Positions 50,375 to 59,072 of a stretch of 64,000 nt of DNA are shown piece after piece (position 1 is the stretch's first letter; each line of letters begins with the position of its first letter). Source of the DNA: G965225705 sp965225705 (lineage in GTDB: Bacteria; Pseudomonadota; Alphaproteobacteria; Caulobacterales; Maricaulaceae); NCBI GenBank assembly GCA_965225705.1, contig OZ245325.1, positions 186,001 through 250,000 of the forward strand, read 5' to 3'. The position numbers were made by a program, and so were the translations under genes. Below the pieces are notes generated by a model, which made no database searches, was not told the DNA's origin, and was given only the letters and a program-made list of their open reading frames with translations.

Positions 50375-51421
50375 ATGAATAAAAAACTAAGTTTTCCTGA
50401 TCGCTATCTTACTTTGTGGATTTTTCTCGCCATGGCGCTTGGTATTGCCATAGGCGCTCTCTATCCGGGCATCACACAATGGCAGGACAAACTATCCATC
50501 GGAAGTACAAACATCCCCCTGGCCATCGGCCTGATCCTGATGATGTATCCCCCTTTGGCCAAAGTTAATTACGGGCTCATGGGAAAAATAGTGCATGATA
50601 GAAAAGCTCTTGGCCTGTCCCTTATGATGAATTGGGTTGTCGGACCCCTTCTCATGTTTGCTCTGGCTATCATCTTCCTTAAAGATTATCCTGGCTACAG
50701 GACAGGTCTTATTTTAATTGGGCTGGCGCGTTGCATTGCTATGGTTTTGGTGTGGAATGATCTTGCCGGGGGGAACAAAGAATACGGCGCAGCTCTGGTT
50801 GCTCTCAATAGTATTTTTCAAATTTTTACGTATAGCTTTATGGCGTGGCTGTTGATTACAGTCTTCCCCTCCCTCCTGGGGTTTGAGGGTCAGAACATTC
50901 ACCTCCCCATCACAGATATTGCTCAAAGTGTTGCCATCTATTTAGGCCTTCCTTTTCTTGCAGGCTACCTAACACGCAGGGTTCTGGTCGCTCAAAAAGG
51001 AGAAACATGGTACAGGGAAAAATTCATTCCCAGAATTTCTCCCCTGACCCTGATAGCTCTTTTGTTGACCATTGTGTTCATGTTTAGTTTCAAAGGCGAT
51101 CTGATCCTCCGGTTGCCTCTAGATGTTCTCCTGATTGCTCTGCCTTTAACCCTGTATTTTATCTTCATGTTTTTTTCCAGCTTTACTCTTGGAAAACTCA
51201 TGGGGCTTAACTATGACAAAAATGCATCTATTGCCTTCACGGCAACAGGCAATAATTTTGAGCTTGCTATTGCTGTTGCCATTGCCAGTTTTGGGCTGAA
51301 CTCTGATCAGGCTTTTGCTGCTGTTATTGGTCCTCTTATTGAAGTTCCCGTGCTGATTGGCCTGGTTAATCTGGCCTTGCGCATGAAAAAGTCCCATCCA
51401 GAAAAGAAAGCGCAGGGATAA
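50375..51421 (+). CDS. acr3: ACR3-family arsenite efflux permease
   Basis: Ten-helix inner-membrane exporter of 348 residues that expels arsenite using the proton motive force. The family signature GLARCIAMVLVWNDLAGG contains the essential Cys120. The ATGNNFELAIAVAIASFG segment in the fourth quarter and PLIEVPVLIGLV are also diagnostic. It is the Acr3 type, not the unrelated ArsB type. No arsenate reductase (arsC) or arsH is nearby, so arsenate resistance would need a reductase encoded elsewhere. The ATG has GAAGGAA eight bases upstream. Confidence 0.95.
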   Translation: MNKKLSFPDRYLTLWIFLAMALGIAIGALYPGITQWQDKLSIGSTNIPLAIGLILMMYPPLAKVNYGLMGKIVHDRKALGLSLMMNWVVGPLLMFALAIIFLKDYPGYRTGLILIGLARCIAMVLVWNDLAGGNKEYGAALVALNSIFQIFTYSFMAWLLITVFPSLLGFEGQNIHLPITDIAQSVAIYLGLPFLAGYLTRRVLVAQKGETWYREKFIPRISPLTLIALLLTIVFMFSFKGDLILRLPLDVLLIALPLTLYFIFMFFSSFTLGKLMGLNYDKNASIAFTATGNNFELAIAVAIASFGLNSDQAFAAVIGPLIEVPVLIGLVNLALRMKKSHPEKKAQG

Positions 51422-51437
51422 CAGGACAGATACGCCC

Positions 51438-51480
51438 GGAACCTGACCTTAAAAACGTTTGACAAAGCCAGGTTTCTTTT
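51438..51480 (+). terminator. Possible terminator after acr3
   Basis: An 8-base stem (51438-51445 with 51469-51476, one G-T pair) encloses a 23-base loop and is followed by TTTT. It lies 17 bases after the acr3 stop. The large loop makes it a weak prediction. Confidence 0.35.
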
Positions 51481-51517
51481 GGGAGCTGTTACAAAGTTGC
51501 CTGCAAAAACAATCAAT

Positions 51518-51539
51518 CACTAAGCTTTATAGCTTAGTG
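51518..51539. promoter_or_regulatory. Perfect palindrome upstream of the Panacea gene pair
   Basis: CACTAAGCT and AGCTTAGTG form perfect 9-base arms around TTAT. It lies about 125 bases before the Panacea gene start, a plausible distance for an operator of a self-regulated gene pair. A weak terminator role for acr3 is the alternative, but no T-run follows. Confidence 0.45.
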
Positions 51540-51665
51540 TGTTTGAATAAACGTAGAAACAAAAAATGCCAGATGCCCACCTTGGATATACCTCAATAAG
51601 GGTTTATATTCAAGGTGAATCATCCAATTTTATTGCTGATATGATAGATAATATAAAGGTAAGTC

Positions 51666-52136
51666 GTGCACAGTGCAATCAAAATCGCTAATCTTATCAT
51701 TCACTTTGCAACCCGACAAAGTGTTCGTGGTATGACGCAATTAAAATTGATGAAACTGACTTACATCGCGCACGGTTGGATGTTGGGTATTTTTGATAAG
51801 CCTCTTTTTTCAGAAGATGTTGAGGCCTGGTTGTATGGGCCAGTTATTCCTGAACTTCATAGGGTAACAACAAAGTTTGAGAAGCAGGAAATCACTGAAC
51901 CTTTAATTGACCCTCCAATAAAACTGGGCTCTGTTGAAGATAAAGTTATTGAGAGAACTATTCAACAATATGGTGTCTATTCTGGTCCACAACTTGTGAC
52001 GCTGACACATAGAAAAGGCACACCCTGGTATGACGTAACAGAGGGGGGAGAATATTATGGAAGAGGCTTGATAATTCCAAATGAAGCGATCCGTGACTAT
52101 TATGGTAAATTAGTGAAAAAAGTTAAAGATGAATAA
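51666..52136 (+). CDS. Panacea-domain (DUF4065) protein, candidate antitoxin
   Basis: A 156-residue protein covering one complete Panacea domain: N-terminal AIKIANLIIHFA, then MTQLKLMKLTYIAHGWML, EDVEAWLYGPVIPELHR, and the C-terminal LVTLTHRKGTPWYDV. Panacea domains are known as versatile antitoxins in PanAT systems, paired with many different toxins, and are also found in SocA and phage GepA. It starts with GTG at 51666 (AAGG seven bases upstream) and overlaps the next gene by eight bases, as expected for a coupled toxin-antitoxin pair. The coding sequence is more A/T-rich than its surroundings. Function here is inferred from family and context. Confidence 0.85.
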   Translation: MHSAIKIANLIIHFATRQSVRGMTQLKLMKLTYIAHGWMLGIFDKPLFSEDVEAWLYGPVIPELHRVTTKFEKQEITEPLIDPPIKLGSVEDKVIERTIQQYGVYSGPQLVTLTHRKGTPWYDVTEGGEYYGRGLIIPNEAIRDYYGKLVKKVKDE

Positions 52137-52434
52137 GAATAATTCAGACGAAACAAAGTGGGTGGAAAGCTTAGACGCGAGCACAGAGGCAGAAGCTGAT
52201 GTACCCGGTTTTAATATGGAAGAGGCTAAACATCAGACTACAGAACGGCGATTGGTAATAGCAAAAGAGACTATCTGGTTAATGTCGGGTTTGTTACTTG
52301 TTGCAATGGGTTTGTTACTTTTTATGGAAATTGAAGGAAAACGAGAAATTTTATCCTCGCTAGTGTCGTCTTTATTTACTGTTGTGACGATGACTATCGG
52401 ATACGTTGCTGGATCAAGTATAGATCGCAGATAA
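52129..52434 (+). CDS. Small two-transmembrane protein, candidate toxin paired with Panacea protein
   Basis: A 101-residue protein I do not recognise. Residues 1-48 are polar and acidic, then charged; two hydrophobic helices follow at about 49-66 (TIWLMSGLLLVAMGLLLFM) and 75-96 (LSSLVSSLFTVVTMTIGYVAG), ending in a short basic tail. There is no enzymatic motif. Its ATG overlaps the Panacea gene, so the two are coexpressed. In known PanAT systems some toxins are small membrane proteins that depolarise the inner membrane, and this architecture fits that group. It could instead be a holin-like or accessory membrane protein. Confidence 0.7.
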   Translation: MNKNNSDETKWVESLDASTEAEADVPGFNMEEAKHQTTERRLVIAKETIWLMSGLLLVAMGLLLFMEIEGKREILSSLVSSLFTVVTMTIGYVAGSSIDRR

Positions 52435-52443
52435 AAACTAAAA

Positions 52444-52590
52444 ATGCCTAAAAAGCCCTAATCTGAAAACTTCAAAGAAGTAGCCAAAGAGTTAGGTTGT
52501 AATGAAGAGGAAAAGATATTTGACGAAAAAATTAAAAGGGAAACTTTATATATAGCTCCCTCTCTTTTTATCTTTTTTATCAGGACATGA
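52444..52590 (+). pseudogene. Remnant of a small gene with an early in-frame stop
   Basis: Starting from an ATG nine bases after the previous stop, the frame reads MPKKP, a TAA at 52459-52461, then continues open for 42 codons with a sensible sequence (ENFKEVAKELGCNEEEKIFDEKIKR). That part resembles small conserved hypothetical proteins of about 50-70 residues seen next to mobile genes. The premature stop suggests decay; a sequencing error is the alternative. Confidence 0.5.
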
Positions 52591-52658
52591 AGATATAAAA
52601 ACGCTATGGTTTTGAGGTCAGAGTTCTCAAATCAGGTTCAAAACAGGAGAGTTTGGTG

Positions 52659-54152
52659 ATGCGTGATATTCCTCATTTTATCGGTGGTCATTCTGTGGCG
52701 GGGGACGCCCCTTTCGGCGATGTTTTTGATCCCAACACGGGACAGGTCCAGGCCCATGTCCCCCTTAACGGCAAGAAGGCCGTGCGTGAAGCCGTGAAAG
52801 CTGCCGGGGACGCTTTTCCTGTCTGGTCAGGCTTTAACCCACAAAAGCGTGCCCGGGTTATGTTTCGTTTTAAAGAGCTTGTCGAAACTCATATGGAAGA
52901 TTTGGCGCGTCTTTTATCTTCTGAGCATGGCAAGGTCCTGGCAGATGCCAAAGGCGATATACGCCGTGGGCTTGATGTGGTGGAATTTGCCTGTGGCCTG
53001 CCCCATGTACAAAAGGGGGCATATACCCCCCATGCAAGCACAGGCATTGATGTCTATGACATGCGTGTCCCTTTAGGCGTTGTGGCAGGAATTACCCCGT
53101 TTAATTTTCCGGCGATGATTCCTATGTGGATGTTTGCCATAGCCATTGCCTGTGGCAATACATTTGTCCTCAAACCTTCAGAGAAAGACCCTTCCGTCCC
53201 CGTGCGTCTGGCAGAACTGATGATGGAGGCCGGGGCCCCGGAAGGTGTTCTTAATGTTGTCCATGGTGGCAAAGACACTGTTGATGCCCTGTTAACACAC
53301 CCGGACATTGAAGCCATCAGTTTTGTGGGGTCTTCTGACATTGCGCATTATGTTTATAAGACAGGTACCGCACATGGAAAACGTGTCCAGGCCATGGGCG
53401 GGGCCAAAAATCATGGCATTATTCTGCCCGATGCTGATATGGATCAGGTGGTTAAGGATATTGTGGGCGCCGCTTTTGGCTCGGCAGGGGAGCGGTGTAT
53501 GGCTTTACCTGTTGCTGTCCCCGTGGGGGATGAGACAGCCCGGCGGTTCATCGAAAAGCTTCTTCCTGCTGTTCAGGCTCTCAAAATCGGACCATCAGAC
53601 GATCCCGGGGCCCATTATGGCCCTATGGTGACCGGGGCCGCCCGCGACCGGGTTGTGCACTATATCACTATGGGAGAGCAGGAAGGGGCCCGGCTTTTGC
53701 TGGACGGGCGGGGCTTTTCTTTGCCGCACCATGAGCAGGGCTTTTTTATAGGCCCCAGCATTTTTGATGGGGTCACCCCCTCTATGCAGTCCTGCAAGGA
53801 TGAGATTTTTGGCCCGGTTTTACAGATTATGAGAGCAGAGACACTGGAAGAGGCCATAGCTCTGCCCAGTCAGCATGCCTATGGAAACGGGGCCAGTATT
53901 TTTACCCGTTCCGGGGCGGCTGCACAGGCTTTTATTCACACGGTAAAGGCTGGCATGGTAGGGGTTAATATTCCTATTCCTGTTCCTGTGGCCTATCATA
54001 GTTTTGGGGGCTGGAAACGCTCTGCCTTTGGGGATGTTAATCAACATGGCCCGGAAGGGATGCGTTTCTATACCAAAATCAAAACGGTCACCCAGCGCTG
54101 GCCCGAAAGCCTTACGGAAGATTCAGCCTTTATCATTCCCACAGCAGATTAA
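52659..54152 (+). CDS. mmsA: CoA-acylating methylmalonate-semialdehyde dehydrogenase
   Basis: NAD-dependent aldehyde dehydrogenase of 497 residues that converts methylmalonate semialdehyde to propionyl-CoA in valine (and inositol) catabolism. The catalytic cysteine is Cys280 in GSAGERCMAL, and the family-specific ITPFNFPAMIPMWMFAIAIACGNTFVLKPSE is present. The C-terminal GGWKRSAFGDVNQHGPEG is typical of this class. ATG 52659 has GGAGAG eight bases upstream; the TTG and GTG just before it are less likely. Its product, propionyl-CoA, feeds the methylmalonyl-CoA route whose mutase, MeaB and epimerase are also in this window. Confidence 0.95.
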   Translation: MRDIPHFIGGHSVAGDAPFGDVFDPNTGQVQAHVPLNGKKAVREAVKAAGDAFPVWSGFNPQKRARVMFRFKELVETHMEDLARLLSSEHGKVLADAKGDIRRGLDVVEFACGLPHVQKGAYTPHASTGIDVYDMRVPLGVVAGITPFNFPAMIPMWMFAIAIACGNTFVLKPSEKDPSVPVRLAELMMEAGAPEGVLNVVHGGKDTVDALLTHPDIEAISFVGSSDIAHYVYKTGTAHGKRVQAMGGAKNHGIILPDADMDQVVKDIVGAAFGSAGERCMALPVAVPVGDETARRFIEKLLPAVQALKIGPSDDPGAHYGPMVTGAARDRVVHYITMGEQEGARLLLDGRGFSLPHHEQGFFIGPSIFDGVTPSMQSCKDEIFGPVLQIMRAETLEEAIALPSQHAYGNGASIFTRSGAAAQAFIHTVKAGMVGVNIPIPVPVAYHSFGGWKRSAFGDVNQHGPEGMRFYTKIKTVTQRWPESLTEDSAFIIPTAD

Positions 54153-54657
54153 CCCCGGGACTTCTCCTGTTCCAGATCCTCTCTCAAAAACCTGTTCCAC
54201 AGGGATCTCTTCAGGGACGGACCTTCACACATCAGGGCAAAGTGAGAGCGCACCACCTCTCAGCACAAAGGGCACGAGCTCTCACAGGTCATAGATAGGG
54301 CCATCAAGGCCCTCATCCAGCACGTTAAGGAGGGTACGGAGCAAAGGTCAGAAGCCCTGAAGGAGTGGGCCAGAACCCCGCGGTTTAACCCCTCTTCTTT
54401 CAAACATAGCTCTATGGTGTAAAAGACACTATCATATCATCAGAAAGACGATAAAAGGCGCAGAAGAGATCTTGCAGATCATCCCTCTTCAAAATCCCCC
54501 ACCATGTCATGCCCCTTTAGTTCCCGCATACCCTCTCTCATGCACATGGCAACCCACGAAGAAGGTTCAGAAAGGCAGGCTTATAAAAAATATATAGCCG
54601 TCACGGGATATTCAGGATATGGTTTCCTAAACCACACAGAAAATATGGGAAATGAGC
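54153..54657. other. 505-base region with a coding-like remnant
   Basis: No complete gene. One frame is open from 54246 to the stop at 54420-54422 without a usable start codon; it encodes an amphipathic helical sequence (VIDRAIKALIQHVKEGTEQ, then SEALKEWARTPRF). It may be the eroded end of a lost gene, or chance. The promoter of the following glycosyltransferase gene should lie in the last 150 bases. Confidence 0.35.
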
Positions 54658-55782
54658 ATGACCCTGCCCTCCGTTTTGGTCTATCGTGACAAACTGTTTA
54701 TGGGTTCTGAAAGTTTCATCCCACGTAATTATCATGGCTTTACGCGCCTGCGCCCCGTTTATGTGGGCCATCAGAAGGCAGGGCAAACACCCCCGGGATC
54801 ACAGGCCCTTAAAATCAGAGATTTTTATACCTGTCCCGCGCCTGAAGAAATTGCGTTCAAACAATTGGGACGGATTCCGGAAAACCTGTTGCAAAGTCTC
54901 CACAGGGAAAATCCCTGTATCCTGCATGCTCATTTTGGAAAAAGCGGGGCTTATGCACTGCCTTTGGCGGACGCCCTTGGGCTTCCCCTTGTGACCACGT
55001 TTCACGGGGGCGATGTGACCAAAAAAACACATCAGACACCTTACCCCTGGAAAGTCTATAACCGGCGCAGGGCACGTCTTTTCCAAAAAAGCACCCGTCT
55101 TATTGCTGTTTCCGACTTTATACGTCAGAGGCTCTTAAGACTTGGGGCAGAAGATCAAAAAATTCGTGTTCACCATCTGGGTGTTGACACAGATCGCTTC
55201 CAGCCGGGCCAGAAAAGCAAAACCCTGATTTTCGCCGGACGCATGGTGGAGAAGAAAGGACTGGACCTTTTAACCGAAGCGTTGATGCGTTCGGGAGAGG
55301 GACTTCAGGGCTGGACAGTACGGTTTTTAGGCACAGGCCCCTTAAAAGACAAAGCTCAAAAAGCATTATATCATGCAGGTATTGAGGTTGATTTCCCGGG
55401 ATGGATTCCTGCGGATGATATGCGGCGCCATCTGGCCGAGGCGAGCCTTGTCGTGATACCATCACGTATGGCGTCCAGCGGGGATTGTGAAGGCCTTCCG
55501 GTGATAGCCCTTGAAGCCATGGCTTCAGGGGCTGCGGTCCTTGCATCCCGCCATGCGGGCCTGCCTGAAGCGGTTCTGCATGAAGAAACAGGGCTTTTGT
55601 TTGAGGAGGGTGATGTTGATGGCTTAACAAGAGCGTTAAGAGCCCTGCTTCAGGCCCCTGAAAAAACCCGTGCTATGGGACGTGAAGGCAGGGAGCGTGT
55701 CAAAAAGCATTTCAACCAGACCCTTCAGGCCCGTGGCCTGGAAGATATGCTTCTTGAAATGTCCAGGCATGGGCACACTTAA
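54658..55782 (+). CDS. Glycosyltransferase family 4 (GT-B fold)
   Basis: A 374-residue retaining glycosyltransferase, probably adding a sugar to a lipid or polysaccharide precursor on the cytoplasmic face of the membrane. The N-terminal acceptor domain contains HAHFGKSGAYALPLADALG and TTFHGGDVT. The C-terminal donor domain shows FAGRMVEKKGLDLLTEAL and the nucleotide-sugar motif CEGLPVIALEAMASGAAV, with the E-x7-E pattern. The ATG at 54658 has GGGA eight bases upstream; the ATG two codons earlier is too close to it. It stands alone, convergent with secF. The acceptor is unknown. Confidence 0.88.
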   Translation: MTLPSVLVYRDKLFMGSESFIPRNYHGFTRLRPVYVGHQKAGQTPPGSQALKIRDFYTCPAPEEIAFKQLGRIPENLLQSLHRENPCILHAHFGKSGAYALPLADALGLPLVTTFHGGDVTKKTHQTPYPWKVYNRRRARLFQKSTRLIAVSDFIRQRLLRLGAEDQKIRVHHLGVDTDRFQPGQKSKTLIFAGRMVEKKGLDLLTEALMRSGEGLQGWTVRFLGTGPLKDKAQKALYHAGIEVDFPGWIPADDMRRHLAEASLVVIPSRMASSGDCEGLPVIALEAMASGAAVLASRHAGLPEAVLHEETGLLFEEGDVDGLTRALRALLQAPEKTRAMGREGRERVKKHFNQTLQARGLEDMLLEMSRHGHT

Positions 55783-55796
55783 TGTCATGCCTGTTA

Positions 55797-56735
55797 TCAC
55801 GTATCGTCACCAGAACGCCTGACCCCTGTTAAAAAGAGAAATGGAGAGGCCACAAAAATAGAGGAATATGTCCCCACAACAACCCCCCAAATCAGGGCGA
55901 AGGAAAAGCCTCTTAACACCTGACCCCCGAAAAAGAAGAGGGCCAAAAGAGCCAAAAGCGTTGTAAAAGATGTCATAATCGTTCTTGAGAAGGTTTCATT
56001 GATGGAGCGGTTGATCACCTCCCCCAAAGAGGACGTTTTATATTTACGAAGATTTTCACGGATACGATCATAGACAATCACCGTGTCATTCATGGAATAT
56101 CCCACAATTGTCAAAATGGCGGCGATGATAGAGAGGTTAAACTCAAGACCTGTGATGGCAAAAACCCCAAAAGTCAGCAACACATCATGTGTGAGAGCCA
56201 CCACAGCACCAAGGCTGAACTGCCATTCAAAGCGTATCCAGATATAAATAAGCATGAGAGCCAGAGCCCCAAGAACCGCTATAATGCCAGCACGAATGAG
56301 CTCCCCTGAGACTTTAGGGCCCACAATTTCAACACGACGAATGGTAAAGCCCTGAATCTCCTGGCTCAGCGCATCCTGAAGCATCAGGCTTGCCTGTTCT
56401 GATAGATTCTCTTCCTGCTGGGCTTCACCTTTCGGAGGTTCCATACGAATAAGGACCTTATCTGCCTCCCCAAAGCTCTGAATTTGTACATCCCCCAAAC
56501 CAAGCCCGTTTGTTAGTTTACGAATTTTAGCAAGATCAGCCGCCCCCTCTGTCTGGGCTTCGACCAAAACACCGCCACGAAAGTCAATTCCGAAATTAAG
56601 CCCCTGAATCACAAGAAGGGCAACAGAGGCCAGCATGGCCAGAGCCGACAGGACAAAAGCAGGTTTCCTCCACTTCACAAAGGGGAAGCCCATATTTTTA
56701 GGAATAAAGCGCACAAGGGCGAAATCACGTGCCAT
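55797..56735 (-). CDS. secF: Protein translocase subunit SecF
   Basis: Inner-membrane partner of SecD that uses the proton motive force to help pull exported proteins across. It has 312 residues and six helices. GLNFGIDFRGGVLVE, with the DFxGG motif, follows the first helix, and IVGYSMNDTVIVYDRIRENLRKY is in the core. It begins 12 bases after secD. Confidence 0.96.
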   Translation of the reverse strand: MARDFALVRFIPKNMGFPFVKWRKPAFVLSALAMLASVALLVIQGLNFGIDFRGGVLVEAQTEGAADLAKIRKLTNGLGLGDVQIQSFGEADKVLIRMEPPKGEAQQEENLSEQASLMLQDALSQEIQGFTIRRVEIVGPKVSGELIRAGIIAVLGALALMLIYIWIRFEWQFSLGAVVALTHDVLLTFGVFAITGLEFNLSIIAAILTIVGYSMNDTVIVYDRIRENLRKYKTSSLGEVINRSINETFSRTIMTSFTTLLALLALFFFGGQVLRGFSFALIWGVVVGTYSSIFVASPFLFLTGVRRSGDDT

Positions 56736-56747
56736 TCTCTGGACTCC

Positions 56748-58358
56748 TTAAATCGGTAGTGTCTTGGGACGGGCAGATCGCAGCCAGCCAACGGCAAAAA
56801 ATCTGGAGACCCAAAAAGCTGTAAAAACGGAGGTCACAACACCTACTGCCAGAGTATACGCAAAGCCCTGTACAGGCCCCGACCCCACCATCACAAGGAC
56901 AAAAGCTGCAATAAGCGTTGTAATATTAGCATCCAGAATAGGGGCAAGGGCCAGGCGGTAACCTGAATCCACAGCCGCCATGGGGGATTTTCCACGGTCT
57001 CTTTCTTCACGAATACGTTCAAAGATCAAAACATTGGCATCAACAGCCATACCAATGGTTAAAATAACACCTGCAACCCCCGGCAAGGTCAGGGTAACAG
57101 GTAAAACTGACAAAGCCCCGGCAATGAGGATAAGATTCGACAAAAGGGCCATATTGGCGAAAAACCCAAAGCGCAGGCCATAGGCAAGAAAGATAAATAC
57201 CACGACAGCCAAAAAGCCAATCAGAGAAGCTGTAGTCCCGGCCCTTATAGAATCTGCACCAAGCTCTGCCCCCACAGTGCGTTCCTCAACCACCGTCAAA
57301 TCCGCCGGCAAAGCCCCGGCACTCAGCAAAACAGCCAGATCATGGGATGTCTCAACCGTAAAATTGCCCTCAATAATACCAGAGCCCCCAAGAATAGGGG
57401 TGTTGATGACAGGGGCAGAAATCACCCTGTCATCAAGAACAATCGCAAAGCGCTGGCCAACATTTTTGCTGGTAACCCTTCCAAATTTAGCCCCACCCGC
57501 CGCATTAAAGCGGAACGCAACAATGGGCTCACCTGTATCAGGACTGAACTGCTGGGAGGCCTGAACAAGATCTTTTCCTTCCAGAAGAACCTTTTTTTTA
57601 AGAAGCAAAAAGGGTTCCGCCGGATTGTCTGACGGGGCAAGGATATGTCCGGCAGGTATAGCCCCCTGTTGAGCACGCCCAAGCGTTTGGAGATCACTGG
57701 GGCGAACCAGATGGAAGGTCATGCGTGCTGTCTGACCAATAAGGCTTTTAAGGCGTTTTGGGTCATCCACCCCGGGGGCCTGGACCAAAATACGATTGCT
57801 TCCCTGACGCTGGAGATTGGGTTCTGTGGCACCAAACTCATTGAGCCGGCGGCGAATCACTTCAATAGAATTGGCAAGTGTTGTATCCTGAATAGCCTTT
57901 AAAGCTTCTTCAGGCATGCTGATCTGAAGGCGCCCACCGTCTTCTTTCTGAAAAGACAGGCTTTGTACAGACCCCCCCAGGCTCAGACTTAAGGGCTGGG
58001 AAAGTTTCTGCAAAGCCTGATAAGCCTTCTCCTGATTATCAGGCCCTTCAACAGTGAGGTTAATATGGTCACCTACGAGATGAAGACCTGTAAAGCTTAT
58101 TTGGGCTTCGCGGAGTGTGCGGCGAATATCTGCCAGTGTTTTTTCAAGTTGCTCACGCTGAACCGTTTTGAGATCAACCTCATAAAGAAGGTAAGATCCC
58201 CCCTGAAGATCAAGACCAAGGCTTATCGTCTCAGACGGCAAAAACCCCGGAAGCTTGCTCCGCAGAGAAGGGGAAAGAAAATTGGGCAGCGCGAAAATAA
58301 GCCCCCCCAGAAGAATAAGGCTAACGAAAACAATCTGCCAGCGACTGATAGTGAGCAT
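56748..58358 (-). CDS. secD: Protein translocase subunit SecD
   Basis: SecD of 536 residues. The N-terminal helix is followed by ISLGLDLQGGSYLLYEVD, the large periplasmic P1 domain, and five C-terminal helices with GMAVDANVLIFERIREERDRGKS. It is in the order yajC-secD-secF. Length is normal for alphaproteobacteria. Confidence 0.96.
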   Translation of the reverse strand: MLTISRWQIVFVSLILLGGLIFALPNFLSPSLRSKLPGFLPSETISLGLDLQGGSYLLYEVDLKTVQREQLEKTLADIRRTLREAQISFTGLHLVGDHINLTVEGPDNQEKAYQALQKLSQPLSLSLGGSVQSLSFQKEDGGRLQISMPEEALKAIQDTTLANSIEVIRRRLNEFGATEPNLQRQGSNRILVQAPGVDDPKRLKSLIGQTARMTFHLVRPSDLQTLGRAQQGAIPAGHILAPSDNPAEPFLLLKKKVLLEGKDLVQASQQFSPDTGEPIVAFRFNAAGGAKFGRVTSKNVGQRFAIVLDDRVISAPVINTPILGGSGIIEGNFTVETSHDLAVLLSAGALPADLTVVEERTVGAELGADSIRAGTTASLIGFLAVVVFIFLAYGLRFGFFANMALLSNLILIAGALSVLPVTLTLPGVAGVILTIGMAVDANVLIFERIREERDRGKSPMAAVDSGYRLALAPILDANITTLIAAFVLVMVGSGPVQGFAYTLAVGVVTSVFTAFWVSRFFAVGWLRSARPKTLPI

Positions 58359-58402
58359 GAAATTATCCCGGATTTTAAGGCATGTGATCTCTAAAAAGCG
58401 CG

Positions 58403-58774
58403 TCAGCCCTGCCCTTTTTCGGCCTCATCATTCTTTTTTTTCGTGTTTTTCGTGGAAACAGGCTCTGTCCGGTTGCGAACATGGGCCACAGTTTCTTTGA
58501 GAAGGCGGATACGGACATTCTCTGCAATTTCCAGCGTGATCTCTGTCTCCTCCACCCGCGTGATTTTGCCAATTATGCCACCACGCGTAACAACACTATC
58601 CCCCCTTTTAAGGGAAGCTATCATATCTTTATGTGAACGGGCCTGTTTTTGCTGAGGCCGTATAATAAGAAAATACATGATCAAAATGAGAGGTGCAAAG
58701 AGGAGTAGCATATTCAAAAAGCCTCCTCCCCCTCCCATCTGTGGCGTACCAGCCGTCAGAACAGAAAAAATCAT
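58403..58774 (-). CDS. yajC: Preprotein translocase accessory subunit YajC
   Basis: A 123-residue single-pass membrane protein associated with SecDF. The transmembrane helix is at about residues 20-38 (MLLLFAPLILIMYFLIIRPQ), followed by the diagnostic RPQQKQARSHKDMIASLKRGDSVVTRGGIIGKI. The C-terminus is rich in Lys and Glu. It is the first gene of the secretion operon. Confidence 0.95.
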   Translation of the reverse strand: MIFSVLTAGTPQMGGGGGFLNMLLLFAPLILIMYFLIIRPQQKQARSHKDMIASLKRGDSVVTRGGIIGKITRVEETEITLEIAENVRIRLLKETVAHVRNRTEPVSTKNTKKKNDEAEKGQG

Positions 58775-58957
58775 ACCTTATCCTCCAGATATCACTTTGA
58801 CAGAATTTTATCTAACAGATTAGCCTGACAGGCCAGCCTTTCTTTTCAGGGATGAAAAGAGAACATAATCCCTCACACCCTGTCAGCCTGTAGTTTGGAC
58901 GTCCCGAACAACGGGGCACTATACCCAAACACAGGGGAAATGCAAATGCCCCCGGCC

Positions 58958-58981
58958 TTAAAAGATGGAGAACTTTCCATC
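58958..58981 (-). terminator. Intrinsic terminator between the metallopeptidase gene and yajC
   Basis: Reading leftwards, a perfect 6-base stem GATGGA/TCCATC with a 6-base loop is followed by TTTT. It lies about 90 bases after the stop of the upstream YgjP-like gene and before yajC, so it would separate the two units. Confidence 0.5.
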
Positions 58982-59072
58982 CTTTCACATATTCCTGAAA
59001 AGATGGTGCCGTCTTTTTATCATGAACTGCCCTGTTGAGGTCAAAAGGCTACCTTTCCCAAACCCTGAGTCC

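Noticed and set aside
58984..59022. Second plus-strand hairpin with T-run between yajC and the metallopeptidase gene
   Set aside because: The loop would be only two bases unless pairs are opened, and no plus-strand gene ends nearby.
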